Positions 16,641-24,926 of a DNA stretch of 34,953 nucleotides are shown piece by piece; position 1 is the stretch's first letter, and each line of letters opens with the position of its first letter. Source of the stretch: a virus. The stretch covers positions 1-34,953 of IMG/VR virus record IMGVR_UViG_3300009686_000010; one strand, given 5' to 3'. Made by a program: the position numbers and the translations under genes. A model generated the notes under the pieces. That model saw only the letters and a list, made by a program, of their open reading frames with translations, was not told the origin of the DNA and did not search any database.

Positions 16641-17162
16641 CTAGAAATCAAAAAAATCAATCTGGCGGCGTTTGAACTCTGCGGCCGCAGCTTCTTTGGG
16701 CCGCGTCACATCGCCCTCGACCTGTTTAAAAATATTGAGCACTTGGCGCGTGGTCAGCGCATGGGCTTGGGCAATGTCACGAGCTGTGCGCTCACCCCGG
16801 TCACGCGCAATTTGTTCGTTTCGGTATTTCAAAAACAACTTGTCCACCTTGGGCAAGGTGATACGCCGGGTCTCGGTCAGGTGCGGCTCCAGCACCTGGC
16901 GCAAGCGCGCCATCTCATCGGGGCTCAGCCCCCACGCGGCCGTCTTGAGTGCGGGCACCCAGATCGGCGCACCGCCCCGGCTTTCCAGAAACTCACGCGC
17001 CCGTCCAAAACCCAGCGCCCGCACCACGGCACGCAGCACGGGCGGCAGCGTGGTCAACAGCTCATCGTCCACCCCCGGCCACTGCTGCACGGCATTGTCC
17101 GGGCGGGCTTCGCGGTGCGCGGGCTGGCGGGCGCCTCGTTTTTTCATGGACGGCCCAGCCAT
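16641..17162 (-). CDS. mor: Mor/C-family transcription activator
   Basis: A 173-residue protein in the place of Mu mor. The middle (GFGRAREFLESRGGAPIWVP, 51-70) matches the Mor N-terminal dimer domain, and the end carries a helix-turn-helix (TARDIAQAHALTTRQVLNIF, about 126-145). Mor and C activate middle and late promoters. Only one gene of this family is present, so it may do both jobs. It overlaps GemA by 19 bases. An inner ATG at 17147 is possible. The N-terminal 35 residues are longer than in Mu Mor (129 residues). Confidence 0.88.
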   Translation of the reverse strand: MAGPSMKKRGARQPAHREARPDNAVQQWPGVDDELLTTLPPVLRAVVRALGFGRAREFLESRGGAPIWVPALKTAAWGLSPDEMARLRQVLEPHLTETRRITLPKVDKLFLKYRNEQIARDRGERTARDIAQAHALTTRQVLNIFKQVEGDVTRPKEAAAAEFKRRQIDFFDF

Positions 17163-17617
17163 TGCTTCAAGCCTTCAATGATCTTTTGGCACTCGGGCAC
17201 CGTCAGCGCATCCAGATTGGGCACGATGTGCTGCACCTGGCGCTCGCACCATTGCAGCAGCGCGGTGCGACTGCCGTTTTGTACCTTTCCCACCGTCGCC
17301 ATGCGGCCCCACAGCCGCACGATGGTGGCAATGCGCTCAGGCACGGCGCGCACCACGCGCTGACCGTCTTGGCTCTGGGCATGCTGGCGATGCACACGCG
17401 GCCAGCCACGGGCCGCATAGTCCTCCAGCATGGCCTCCAGTTGGGGCAGGCTCATGGTGGTGGCAGACACCCGGCCTTGCGCACCAGGCAGCGCCATTGC
17501 GCCATGGCGCGCCAGCATGTCGCGGTGCATCTGATCGTCCCAGCCAGGAACAGTTTTGCAGGCCCATGTTTTGGCGATGCCAAGCAGTTGAAGTTTGTGT
17601 TTGGTGAGTGATGTCAT
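17144..17617 (-). CDS. gemA: GemA-like early regulator (Mu gp16, DUF1018)
   Basis: A 157-residue protein with the GemA start LTKHKLQLLGIAKTWACK, central SLPQLEAMLEDYAARGW and the C-terminal ECQKIIEGLKQWLG. In Mu, GemA modulates host gene expression and DNA topology. It precedes Mor, as in Mu. An unassigned gap of 78 bases separates it from the upstream small gene. Confidence 0.83.
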   Translation of the reverse strand: MTSLTKHKLQLLGIAKTWACKTVPGWDDQMHRDMLARHGAMALPGAQGRVSATTMSLPQLEAMLEDYAARGWPRVHRQHAQSQDGQRVVRAVPERIATIVRLWGRMATVGKVQNGSRTALLQWCERQVQHIVPNLDALTVPECQKIIEGLKQWLGRP

Positions 17618-17695
17618 GCTTTTATTCCCTTTTCAAAGACGCTACAAACCGGCTTTGAAAAAGCCCCTAACCCTTATGGGTCAGGGCGTACTGGC

Positions 17696-17926
17696 TCAGT
17701 GGATGGCGTCTTTCCATCCATGCGTTGCATCCCATCGAACCAGGGCGGTCTGCAGGCTGTCGGCGATCACGATGCGCAGGCGGGTATTGCCAGACGGGTC
17801 AGCAGCACTCACCAGCATGGCGGCAGCTTCTTGGACCTCATCACTATTCACCACATCGAGATCAAAGGGAAGCACATCACGCCACGCCCCTTTGTTGTTG
17901 AGCTGCAACTTGCATGGGCGACTCAT
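17696..17926 (-). CDS. Small unknown early protein (76 aa)
   Basis: The protein starts MSRPCKLQLNNKGAWRDVLPF and has no domain I recognise. The start overlaps the previous stop as ATGA, which supports translation coupling. Its place among early genes suggests a role in replication or host takeover, but no function can be given. Confidence 0.7.
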   Translation of the reverse strand: MSRPCKLQLNNKGAWRDVLPFDLDVVNSDEVQEAAAMLVSAADPSGNTRLRIVIADSLQTALVRWDATHGWKDAIH

Positions 17927-18327
17927 AATCCACCGCCTTCGATGCCAACGACAAGTTCTTCCATCTCGACAGAGAAATAATCAGGAATATCCACACACGC
18001 CTCAATGATGCGAATACCCAAGCCTTCCGCCGTCGGCCAGCCCTCGTATTCGAGTTCAAGCACCTTTTCTGTCCAGTACTTCGATTGATCGGCGCGGTTC
18101 ATTCCGAAATGCGCAGGCCCTTCTGAGAGCATGTGAGCAATCGCCACCGAGCCAAACATTCTCACTACGGTAAGAACTACATCACCATCTTGTTCGTTAA
18201 GACGCTCCGAAGCGCTGCTCAGAAAATTGTTGATTTCAGTTGCCAGTTCGGGCGTCAAGACAGTCCTATCAACTGCCAGCACAACCTCAGCCTCGTTGTC
18301 AGATATCTTGAAGTGCTGAATTTTCAT
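17923..18327 (-). CDS. DUF2528-like early protein
   Basis: A 134-residue acidic protein. The pattern VVLAVDRTVLTPELATEINNF near 14-35 resembles the DUF2528 family of Mu-like phages. It overlaps both neighbours by ATGA. Function is unknown; the family is found in early phage regions. Confidence 0.65.
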   Translation of the reverse strand: MKIQHFKISDNEAEVVLAVDRTVLTPELATEINNFLSSASERLNEQDGDVVLTVVRMFGSVAIAHMLSEGPAHFGMNRADQSKYWTEKVLELEYEGWPTAEGLGIRIIEACVDIPDYFSVEMEELVVGIEGGGL

Positions 18328-18947
18328 AACGCCGCCACATCCAGCGAGATAGGCACGTAGTCGCCAGTCCGTTCATCCAGCTCATAGAAGCGGATATAGG
18401 GCTTGGTGCTGTGCACCTTCATGCTGTCGCTGATGGCCGTCATGGCGCGCAGCCACTTCTCATCTTCAATCTTGAGCGTGCGCAGGTTCAAGATGCGGCC
18501 GACATTCACGCTGCCCGCCTTGTCCACCTGGAACGCGTTATTGACCAGCACCTTGATGTTGTCGTTGCTGCCCTTGCTCCAGGCCTTAACGCATTCGTCC
18601 ACCAGGGCCTTGGCGGCCTGCAGGCGCTCGTCAAAGGTGATTGAGTCCTGCATGGTTCGGGAAATCTTGAAGCGGCCGTCAAACGACACCAGAGTGATAT
18701 TTCCCTTCTTGCCACCGTGCTTCACCTCGTACTGCGCCAGGCTTTGATCTACAAAATCCTGCACCTTTTGCATGGCACAGAGCTTGAAGCTCATCAATGC
18801 TGCGCTGGCCTTCTTGGCTTCCTCGGCCAGCTGGGTCACACACTGGTGGCGCTGCTTGTCAATGTCCTTGATCTTTGCTACAGGCACCAGGGAGCCGTTG
18901 GCGTCTTTCCAGTACCCAGCGGGCACGATCTCTTTTTGTTCATTCAT
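18324..18947 (-). CDS. DUF3164 protein
   Basis: A 207-residue protein with start ATG at 18947 preceded by AAGGA seven bases upstream; a longer frame to 19145 is unlikely because it overlaps the upstream gene deeply and becomes Arg-rich. Family features are AGYWKDANGSLVPVAKIKDID and GNITLVSFDGRFKISR, typical of the DUF3164 proteins of Mu-like early operons. The function is not known; position suggests a replication or host-interaction role. Confidence 0.82.
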   Translation of the reverse strand: MNEQKEIVPAGYWKDANGSLVPVAKIKDIDKQRHQCVTQLAEEAKKASAALMSFKLCAMQKVQDFVDQSLAQYEVKHGGKKGNITLVSFDGRFKISRTMQDSITFDERLQAAKALVDECVKAWSKGSNDNIKVLVNNAFQVDKAGSVNVGRILNLRTLKIEDEKWLRAMTAISDSMKVHSTKPYIRFYELDERTGDYVPISLDVAAL

Positions 18948-19638
18948 GGGGAAGTCCTTTTTCAGTTGGTAAATCTTTGGGGGCAGCATTGGCCTGCGCA
19001 GCCTTGGCGGCAATCTCTGCCTTGATGGCCCGCACCATGTGGCTTTCCGTTCGCGGCCTCTGAAGGGCGAGCGGCCTGTCCACCGTGGGCAATGGCGCGA
19101 TGGACGGCGCATTGCTGCCATAGACGCTCTCCAGCCCCTGGCCAATCGTCATGATCTGGCCCTTCACCTGCACGGTGTCCTGGCGCGGCCTGGCGCGATC
19201 GGCTTCGGTTTGGCGCTCCTGCTGCCCTTCGGTTTTATCGGCCATGCGCATCAACGTGGCGTAGAGGTAGCCATTGCCCTCCAGCGGCAGCGTGAGCGTG
19301 CCCTTGGTTGCGGCGTCAAACACTGCCTGGAACGCGGCCTTCCAGCTGTCCAGACTCACTGCCCAGGTGCGGCCGTTACGCTGTATCGCGGTGCGCTGCA
19401 CATCCGGTACTAACTCGGCCAGCACCTTGGCGCACTTGTCCATGCGCAGCTTCTGCTTGGCCGGCTTGTGCAGCCGCAGGTAGCGCACCATCAAGCCGCC
19501 CAAGGGCAGGCTGGTGGACAGCACATCGGCAATCAGGCGGCGCACCTGGTCGTCATCAATCATGCGCAGCAGCAAGGCGTCCAGGCTTTCCTCTGCACCG
19601 CAGGCTGCACAGGTATTGGTCAATGTGGCGACGCTCAT
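18940..19638 (-). CDS. Unknown early protein with N-terminal CxxC
   Basis: A 232-residue protein from ATG 19638 (MSVATLTNTCAACGAEE), overlapping the 65-codon gene upstream by ATGA. It has CAAC at 10-13 and a helical body (GGLMVRYLRLHKPAKQ, SWKAAFQAVFDAATKGTLTLPLEGNGYLYATLM). A basic Gln/Glu-rich middle follows. It resembles conserved early-region proteins of Burkholderiales Mu-like prophages but no named family is certain. It may bind DNA. Confidence 0.72.
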   Translation of the reverse strand: MSVATLTNTCAACGAEESLDALLLRMIDDDQVRRLIADVLSTSLPLGGLMVRYLRLHKPAKQKLRMDKCAKVLAELVPDVQRTAIQRNGRTWAVSLDSWKAAFQAVFDAATKGTLTLPLEGNGYLYATLMRMADKTEGQQERQTEADRARPRQDTVQVKGQIMTIGQGLESVYGSNAPSIAPLPTVDRPLALQRPRTESHMVRAIKAEIAAKAAQANAAPKDLPTEKGLPHE

Positions 19639-19832
19639 GGATTCGGCCCCATCAGGTACGCGGCCAAAGGGCGCAGGGCTTGCGTGGCATTTTTTGCCCA
19701 GGTGGTCACAGGCGACTCGCGCCGGTAGGGGCCATCGATCACACCGGGCGCCAGGCGTAGCGCGGTGCAGTCCGGGCAGGCAGGTGTACGGCTTTGGCAC
19801 ACACCCAGTTCATTGCAGGTATGGCGCGTCAT
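19635..19832 (-). CDS. Small Cys-rich protein (65 aa)
   Basis: ATG at 19832 overlaps the stop of the preceding gene (ATGA), and its stop overlaps the next start (ATGA). Cysteines in TCNELGVCQSRTPACPDC form a possible metal site, with later PYRRESPVTTWAKN. No family recognised. Tight coupling on both sides supports it as real. Confidence 0.68.
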   Translation of the reverse strand: MTRHTCNELGVCQSRTPACPDCTALRLAPGVIDGPYRRESPVTTWAKNATQALRPLAAYLMGPNP

Positions 19833-20038
19833 ACCGCAGCCATCCTGGCCTTGCCGCCACACACACTGATCACCTTCGCATCGGGGAACAATTCCATGGC
19901 CCGGTCCAGCGCATCGAGGCGGTGGTAGTAAAACCCTTTGTGCTCACCGCGTGAGCCATCAGGCATCTTGATCACCACATGACAGGCCAGCAAAGGGCCT
20001 TTTTTGACAGCTGTGTTTTCAGTCAAACATGAGTCCAT
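19829..20038 (-). CDS. Small unknown early protein (69 aa)
   Basis: ATG 20038 (MDSCLTENTAVKKGPLLAC) has AAAGGGG six bases upstream; a longer frame runs back into the MuB gene and is Arg/Pro-rich, so it was not used. It lies 11 bases after MuB. KMPDGSRGEHKGFYYHRLDALDRAMELFPDA is well formed but no family is known to me. Confidence 0.7.
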   Translation of the reverse strand: MDSCLTENTAVKKGPLLACHVVIKMPDGSRGEHKGFYYHRLDALDRAMELFPDAKVISVCGGKARMAAV

Positions 20039-20049
20039 TTTGTGCCCCT

Positions 20050-21015
20050 TTACGCCAGACTCTGCAAGCACAGCGCCTGCTTGGCCACGGCGTCGACCAG
20101 GGTTACGGTGAGGGGGCGGCCCTTGCGAAAATGTTGCAGCGCCGCCAGCAGGCCTTCGACCAACATCCGGGCACTGCCACGGCTGTACTTGAACAAGCGC
20201 TCCACCACGTCGTCGGCTACATCCTCCGTACCCAGGTTGGCCTGCACCAACGCGGCGGCGTCTTCTGCGGTGATAGAACGCACGGTCTCCGGCCAAAAGC
20301 CGCAGCGGCTGCGGATCTGGTCAAACTGCCCCCGCTCAGGCTTGATCAGCCCGGTGAGGTATTCCGTCCCGGCCAGCACAATGCCGATGTTGGCGAGGTC
20401 ACGCAAACGGCGCAAGGTGTGCAACTGGTGGGGCGTCAGCGTCTCGGCTTCGTCCACGATCAGCAAGCTGTCCGTGTTGCGCAGCGCATCAACCACCGAT
20501 CGGAACTTGTCATCCATGCTGCCCTTGGCATCTACGCCCAGCACGACGCGACTCAGCAGGCGTACCAGGCTTTGCGGCGTCATGGTCGGCGTGGCTTCGA
20601 TCAAATGCGTGTTGGGGTTGGCGCGGGCATAGCGCTTGAGAGCGTAGGTCTTTCCCGTCCCAACAAAGCCGGTCAGCACCGCAAAATTACGATAACGCCG
20701 GGCCATGCCGCAAGCAGAAAAAGCCAGCTTGTACATGCTGGTTTCCACCGGCGCGCTGCTGTCGGTTCCGCCTTCATCAAAGTTGCGCATCGCGCTGTCA
20801 ATGTTTGCCAACAACTTCGCCGGGCTGGTCGCGTAATTGCCTTTAAGAATCTGGTTGATGGAACTGGCCGAGATGCGGCTCAGCCGGGCCAGCGAGGCCT
20901 GGCTGTAGCTGCGCTCGGCCATCCAGGCACGAATGCGCTCAATCAGGGCCACATCGGCGGCGGTGTAGTGCGCAGGCCACACGGTGGCGGGAAGGGCGAG
21001 GGTAGTTGCGGTCAT
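20050..21015 (-). CDS. B: MuB-like target-selection ATPase
   Basis: A 321-residue AAA+ ATPase. Residues 18-75 form a helix-turn-helix (SYSQASLARLSRISASSINQIL), the Walker A GFVGTGKT is at 116-123 and Walker B LLIVDEA at 184-190. MuB binds target DNA, activates MuA and gives target immunity. It overlaps A by four bases (ATGA) and GGAG precedes the start. Length is near Mu B (312). Confidence 0.95.
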   Translation of the reverse strand: MTATTLALPATVWPAHYTAADVALIERIRAWMAERSYSQASLARLSRISASSINQILKGNYATSPAKLLANIDSAMRNFDEGGTDSSAPVETSMYKLAFSACGMARRYRNFAVLTGFVGTGKTYALKRYARANPNTHLIEATPTMTPQSLVRLLSRVVLGVDAKGSMDDKFRSVVDALRNTDSLLIVDEAETLTPHQLHTLRRLRDLANIGIVLAGTEYLTGLIKPERGQFDQIRSRCGFWPETVRSITAEDAAALVQANLGTEDVADDVVERLFKYSRGSARMLVEGLLAALQHFRKGRPLTVTLVDAVAKQALCLQSLA

Positions 21016-22745
21016 GCCAAGTCTCCAAGAATGTCTGTATCAGTGGGGCCGGAGCTAAAGGGCTCGGTCAGGTCAAGCGTGATGGCGTCGTCTGCAGACG
21101 TTGTGTCTGCATGCTCAACCAGCAGGTCCGGTAGGTGGTCAATCACGGCCTGCGCGGTAGCGTCCACGTCGATCAGCAAACCGGAGCGGGCCTTTTGCTC
21201 GTCAATCTTTTGTTCGAGGCGCTTGATAGCGTCAGAGGCGCGGGTCACGCGTTTTTCTTCCAGGCGCGTGGTGTCAATGGCGTCGATGGTTTGCACCAGG
21301 TGCGCATCGCAGACCCAGCGGCCTTCCGGCGTGCGCACCACCCCCACCGCGTTGTCCATCAAGTCGTACTCCAGCAGCAGTTGCGTGCCGTTGAACGAGA
21401 GCAGGTCCGGGTGCCGGTACAGCCTCTTGCCGTGCTGCAGCATGCCCCGGCGCACGGTCAGCAGCGTGGCCTGGCGTTTCAATTCGCTCACGTCACTGGC
21501 CGGGGGCACCGGCACCAGTCCAGCCCAAATGCTGGCAATGCTACGGCTCGCATCCTCGGGGTGGGCGCGCTGCGCGTAGCGCTCAATCCACGCGTTAAAC
21601 GCTTCGGTAAACGCCTCCATGCTGGGCAGCTGCAGGCGGCCTGCACGCACCTCGTTCACGGTGTGGCCCAGGGCCTCGGGTGCGGCGTCGGTACCGCAGT
21701 AAAACTGGGGCATCCACAGCTTCAGGAAGTCGTCCTTGACAGTGCGAAAGAATCTCTCAATCCAGCCTTTGCCATGCGGATTGCCGGGTATGGCATGGAT
21801 GATTTGCTGCACCCCGGCGCGGCCGTAAAAGCCGACGACGTCATCACTCATCAGCTTGTTTTTGTAGCCGCTGCCGTTGTCCACGTACAAAAACAGGGGC
21901 ACATGGTTGTAGCGGACAAAACACTCAGCCCACATGTTTTGCACCGCGTAGGTGCCCTCGTGCTCATCCGCACGCCAGCCCACCACCATGCGGCTACGCA
22001 GGTCAATAGACACCGTTAGTTCGGGGCGAAACAGCTTTCCGGTCACAGGGTGTGCCAGGTACACATCGGCGCGGTAGCCGTCGGCCACGTACACATCGCC
22101 GGACAGCGCGTTTTCAGTTGATCGTTTCACGTAGGCTTTCTCAGTCAATCGGTAAAGGTTGCGGCCGATGCGGGCCGGGCTGTTGCGCCCCACCATGGCG
22201 GGCACGCTGGTGAGGTAGCTGCGCACTTGCTCATAGGTGCAGGCAAAGCCGTCCACCTCGGTCAGGCGCCGCCACACGGCGCTCATGTCCGGCTGGCTCG
22301 GGTTGTTGAAATACTCCAGCGCGGGGCCCCACCAAGCGGGTGATGTATGGGTCACCTTGCCTTTGTGCTGCTCAATCAGTTCAACCCGCGATCCGCCGTC
22401 TTTAACAGTCTTGCGCCAGTCAAAGACGGGCGTGCGCGTGGGGGCGTTGCGCCCGGCCTTGGCCGATGCTTTAAGCGCCAAAGCCATGTGCGGGTGCAGT
22501 TGGCTTAACTCGGCGCGGGCCAGCATCAGCTCAATGGCGCGCCCTGCCGACAGGCCGGTAAGTTCTAGCTGCAGCACATAGCTCACCACGTCATGGCGGG
22601 CAATGGCTACGGTGCGCTGTGCCTCGCTGGCCTCTCGCCACGGGTCACGCTGGCGCAGGGCGATCACTTGACCAACCGGGCGCACGGCCAGGGGCTGCGC
22701 GGGGTCAACCGGGTGCATCAGTGACAGTGCGGTCGTGCGGCGCAT
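21012..22745 (-). CDS. A: DDE transposase (MuA / BcepMu type)
   Basis: A 577-residue transposase that cuts and joins phage ends to target DNA. The catalytic triad reads ADGYR (D222), LYVDNGSGYKN (D289) and GWIERFFRTVKDDF (E330). The N-terminal region would bind the end repeats at 135-170 and 34723-34736. The C-terminal part is the usual beta-barrel and MuB-contact region. It is shorter than Mu A (663) and close to the BcepMu type. All key residues are present. Confidence 0.96.
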   Translation of the reverse strand: MRRTTALSLMHPVDPAQPLAVRPVGQVIALRQRDPWREASEAQRTVAIARHDVVSYVLQLELTGLSAGRAIELMLARAELSQLHPHMALALKASAKAGRNAPTRTPVFDWRKTVKDGGSRVELIEQHKGKVTHTSPAWWGPALEYFNNPSQPDMSAVWRRLTEVDGFACTYEQVRSYLTSVPAMVGRNSPARIGRNLYRLTEKAYVKRSTENALSGDVYVADGYRADVYLAHPVTGKLFRPELTVSIDLRSRMVVGWRADEHEGTYAVQNMWAECFVRYNHVPLFLYVDNGSGYKNKLMSDDVVGFYGRAGVQQIIHAIPGNPHGKGWIERFFRTVKDDFLKLWMPQFYCGTDAAPEALGHTVNEVRAGRLQLPSMEAFTEAFNAWIERYAQRAHPEDASRSIASIWAGLVPVPPASDVSELKRQATLLTVRRGMLQHGKRLYRHPDLLSFNGTQLLLEYDLMDNAVGVVRTPEGRWVCDAHLVQTIDAIDTTRLEEKRVTRASDAIKRLEQKIDEQKARSGLLIDVDATAQAVIDHLPDLLVEHADTTSADDAITLDLTEPFSSGPTDTDILGDLA

Positions 22746-22748
22746 GGT

Positions 22749-23741
22749 TTAGGCCTTGTCTGCCTTGGCAGCTTTGCTGCCTTTGGGGCGACCGACACCA
22801 CGCGGGCCATCCTGGGCGCGCAGCTCGGCACGCACCGCCGCGCTCACCTTGGCTTGGCTGGTCATGGTGTCCCACTCCAAGGCCCAACGCTCAGCCTCAT
22901 CGGGCGTAAGCATGTTGGGTGTGGTTGCCTGCTCGGGGTAGGGTATTGGCATTTCTTGTCGTACGCGCTCTAACAAGAGGGCAACCCGTGCCGATGCCGC
23001 ATGAACTGCAAACCAAATTTGTTCCAAACGCAGGTGCCACTCGGGCGCGTCTGGACTGTCCTTAGCTACTTCGTCAAACAAAGCGCCCAGGCTTTGTGTA
23101 TTGACGTCAATGCCACCCTGATAAGCCAAACACTCGTCGCGGACCATGTGGGTAAGCGGGTCAAACTCGCGCTGCACTTCTCTTTTCTTGAGCTTTTGAA
23201 TCACGGCATCGCGGTGCGCCAGCTCAGCCTCCAGGCGTTTGACACGCTTGGCGGACTCGTCTTCAATTTCCTTGAATCGCAGGCGCATGGCACGCACACT
23301 GAGACTGCGCAAATCAGACATGTCGCCGTCTTCGAGCATCTGTTCAATCACAGCGGGGTCGGCACTGGCGAGGGCCAGCACTTTGGACTTGGGCAAAGTC
23401 AGCAGTTCGGCGCGCTTCGCCTCAGGCAGCATGGTGGCGAACTTAGCCGACTGCATCAGTTCGGCGGCCCGCCGATACGACAGCCCCAGCGCCTCAACGC
23501 GGTCCATGAACTGCCCATGCCCGACTTCCGTCTTCACGCTCAGCAGCAGGTAGCCCGCCTCAACCGCCAGCCGGGCCGCCATGTTGTAAGACACCACGGC
23601 CCGCGTGATGCGGTCGCCAATAGCCCCTCCCAACACGATGCCCAATTGCTCGGCGGCGATCGCGTCTTCCATGGTGAATTCCAAAGTGCGCACAGTTTGC
23701 ACATTTGCTTCAACCATCTCAGTTGTTTGTTTTTTAGTCAT
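22749..23741 (-). CDS. DUF3102 protein with AT-hook
   Basis: A 330-residue protein. The part HGQFMDRVEALGLSYRRAAELMQ (about 75-97) is the DUF3102 mark. A coiled coil follows (RFKEIEDESAKRVKRLEAELAHRD, about 160-190), and the end has GRPKGSKAAKADK, an AT-hook. The family is common in BcepMu-like early regions; it may shape or protect DNA during transposition. Start ATG 23741 has AGGGAG six bases upstream. Confidence 0.8.
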   Translation of the reverse strand: MTKKQTTEMVEANVQTVRTLEFTMEDAIAAEQLGIVLGGAIGDRITRAVVSYNMAARLAVEAGYLLLSVKTEVGHGQFMDRVEALGLSYRRAAELMQSAKFATMLPEAKRAELLTLPKSKVLALASADPAVIEQMLEDGDMSDLRSLSVRAMRLRFKEIEDESAKRVKRLEAELAHRDAVIQKLKKREVQREFDPLTHMVRDECLAYQGGIDVNTQSLGALFDEVAKDSPDAPEWHLRLEQIWFAVHAASARVALLLERVRQEMPIPYPEQATTPNMLTPDEAERWALEWDTMTSQAKVSAAVRAELRAQDGPRGVGRPKGSKAAKADKA

Positions 23742-24150
23742 GACTGCTCCCTTTTGCTTGTTTCACTACGCCATCGGCCACGGTCTTTACTTTGTCAGCC
23801 AGCAAATCGCCAGCACACGCTGCATCAGCGTCAGGAGCGAAGCACTGATACACAAGGCGACCAAATGCTGCGCGATCTAGCTGGGCTTGTTTCCGCGCTA
23901 TCCGGCTTTCCTCAATCTGCGCACCAGAAATAACCGCTTGCTCCGGCACGGCTGCGCCCAGCGTCACGGTGGTGGGTTTCCAGTGCTTGCCACCAGTGGG
24001 CAAGTTCATCGCCATATCGGCTATGGCAATCAGCTTTTGCGCCATGGCGCGTAAGTCGGCGGGGCGGATTTCCAGACCGTTGAACGGCCTGCCTTCCAGC
24101 ACCACAAGCGGGGCGCAGTCCTTGCAGCGGGTCAGGAGGGCGGTGATCAT
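23734..24150 (-). CDS. Unknown early protein (138 aa)
   Basis: This gene follows the Ner-like gene with an ATGA overlap and its end overlaps the DUF3102 gene by eight bases. The product is helical (GLEIRPADLRAMAQKLIAIADMAMNL) with no recognised domain. The coupling on both sides makes it a real gene of the early operon. Confidence 0.72.
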   Translation of the reverse strand: MITALLTRCKDCAPLVVLEGRPFNGLEIRPADLRAMAQKLIAIADMAMNLPTGGKHWKPTTVTLGAAVPEQAVISGAQIEESRIARKQAQLDRAAFGRLVYQCFAPDADAACAGDLLADKVKTVADGVVKQAKGSSHD

Positions 24151-24458
24151 GCTGCTGCTCCCACCCGGCGCTCCTGCTCCCGGCGCTCGCGCTCGCGGCG
24201 GGTTTTTTCACGGCGCTCCGACGCCGTCATCTTTTGCACAGACACAGCCCGGCGCAACACCAGACGCGGCTTGGCGGGCCACAAGGTGTTGACCGACAGT
24301 CCGGTGATTTCTGCAATGCGCGCCTGAATACGGGCCGACGTAGACCGGCCATTCATAACCTGCGACACAGTGGAGCGAGACACTTCCAATTCATCGGCCA
24401 GCATGGCTGGCGTGATGCCCGCTATGCGCATGGCCGCTTTAATGTGTTCTGGATGCAT
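24147..24458 (-). CDS. ner: Ner-like helix-turn-helix regulator
   Basis: A 103-residue protein with an N-terminal helix-turn-helix (ITPAMLADELEVSRSTVSQVMN) and the LWPA motif near 59-62, as in Ner/Nlp proteins, followed by a highly basic tail (RREKTRRERERREQERRV). Ner shuts down early and repressor transcription in Mu. It is first in the early operon with AGAGGA seven bases before its ATG. Its probable operator is the inverted repeat at 24490-24506. Confidence 0.78.
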   Translation of the reverse strand: MHPEHIKAAMRIAGITPAMLADELEVSRSTVSQVMNGRSTSARIQARIAEITGLSVNTLWPAKPRLVLRRAVSVQKMTASERREKTRRERERREQERRVGAAA

Positions 24459-24489
24459 GCGTTATCCTCTGGTTAACTTGTTAAGTGAT

Positions 24490-24506
24490 CACACGGACTA
24501 CGTGTG
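24490..24506. promoter_or_regulatory. Inverted repeat near the early start, candidate Ner operator
   Basis: CACACG and CGTGTG form a perfect 6-bp dyad with a five-base spacer (GACTA), just downstream of the expected early transcript start. A second dyad, TTAACttGTTAA, lies at 24473-24484 before the Ner ribosome site. Both are in the position where Ner would act. Confidence 0.55.
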
Positions 24507-24515
24507 TTGGGTTTA

Positions 24516-24543
24516 ATTATAGTGAAGATATCTTCACTATCAA
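24516..24543 (-). promoter_or_regulatory. Early promoter (Pe)
   Basis: On the minus strand, TTGATA (24543-24538) and TATAAT (24521-24516) are separated by 16 bases. The -10 is perfect and the -35 differs at one base. It would drive Ner, A, B and the rest of the early genes. The repressor operator fills the spacer. Confidence 0.88.
24519..24540. promoter_or_regulatory. Perfect 22-bp palindromic repressor operator
   Basis: The perfect palindrome is centred on AGTGAAGATATCTTCACT (24521-24538). It overlaps the early promoter spacer and both hexamers. A further half site TAGTGAAGG occurs at 24554-24562, before the repressor start. The adjacent XRE repressor is the obvious ligand. Confidence 0.85.
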
Positions 24544-24569
24544 GCATTATTTTTAGTGAAGGTTTATTC

Positions 24570-24914
24570 ATGCATCTAGGCGATCGACTTAAAAGCGAGC
24601 GTTTGCGGCTACAGCTGTCTCAGAAGTCCATGGCTGAAGCGGCTGATACTTCAACGCGGTCACAGATTTCTTACGAAACAGGGCAGGTGAAAAGCCTTCC
24701 AAGCCAGTACTTGGCTCGGGTCGCCCCATTTGGGGTAGACGTGATGTATGTGCTGACCGGTGAGCGTGTTGAGAACGTGGCTACGACACCGAATGAACTG
24801 GCATTTCTGCGCCTGGCACGGGCGATGCCAAGTAAGGAAGTTGCTGACGCAGCAAGGCAAGCACTAGTTGGCATCCTGGCTTCGCATGGAATCAAGTTAG
24901 ATCAATCATCCTGA
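24570..24914 (+). CDS. c: XRE-type phage repressor (c)
   Basis: A 114-residue protein. Start ATG 24570 (MHLGDRLKSERLRLQLSQ) has GAAGG eight bases upstream; an upstream in-frame start at 24504 would pass through the operator and is rejected. The helix-turn-helix spans about 5-62, and VDVMYVLTGERV is a frequent feature of phage XRE repressors. It is divergent from the early operon and should hold lysogeny. It lacks the self-cleavage domain of LexA-like repressors, so SOS induction by cleavage is not expected. Confidence 0.88.
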   Translation: MHLGDRLKSERLRLQLSQKSMAEAADTSTRSQISYETGQVKSLPSQYLARVAPFGVDVMYVLTGERVENVATTPNELAFLRLARAMPSKEVADAARQALVGILASHGIKLDQSS

Positions 24915-24926
24915 AAGGCAACCGCC

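Noticed and set aside
20029-21579. 516-codon open frame on the plus strand opposite MuA and MuB
   Set aside because: It is antisense to two certain genes with intact catalytic motifs, has no ribosome site of note, and reads as low-complexity Ala/Arg/Gln shadow sequence.
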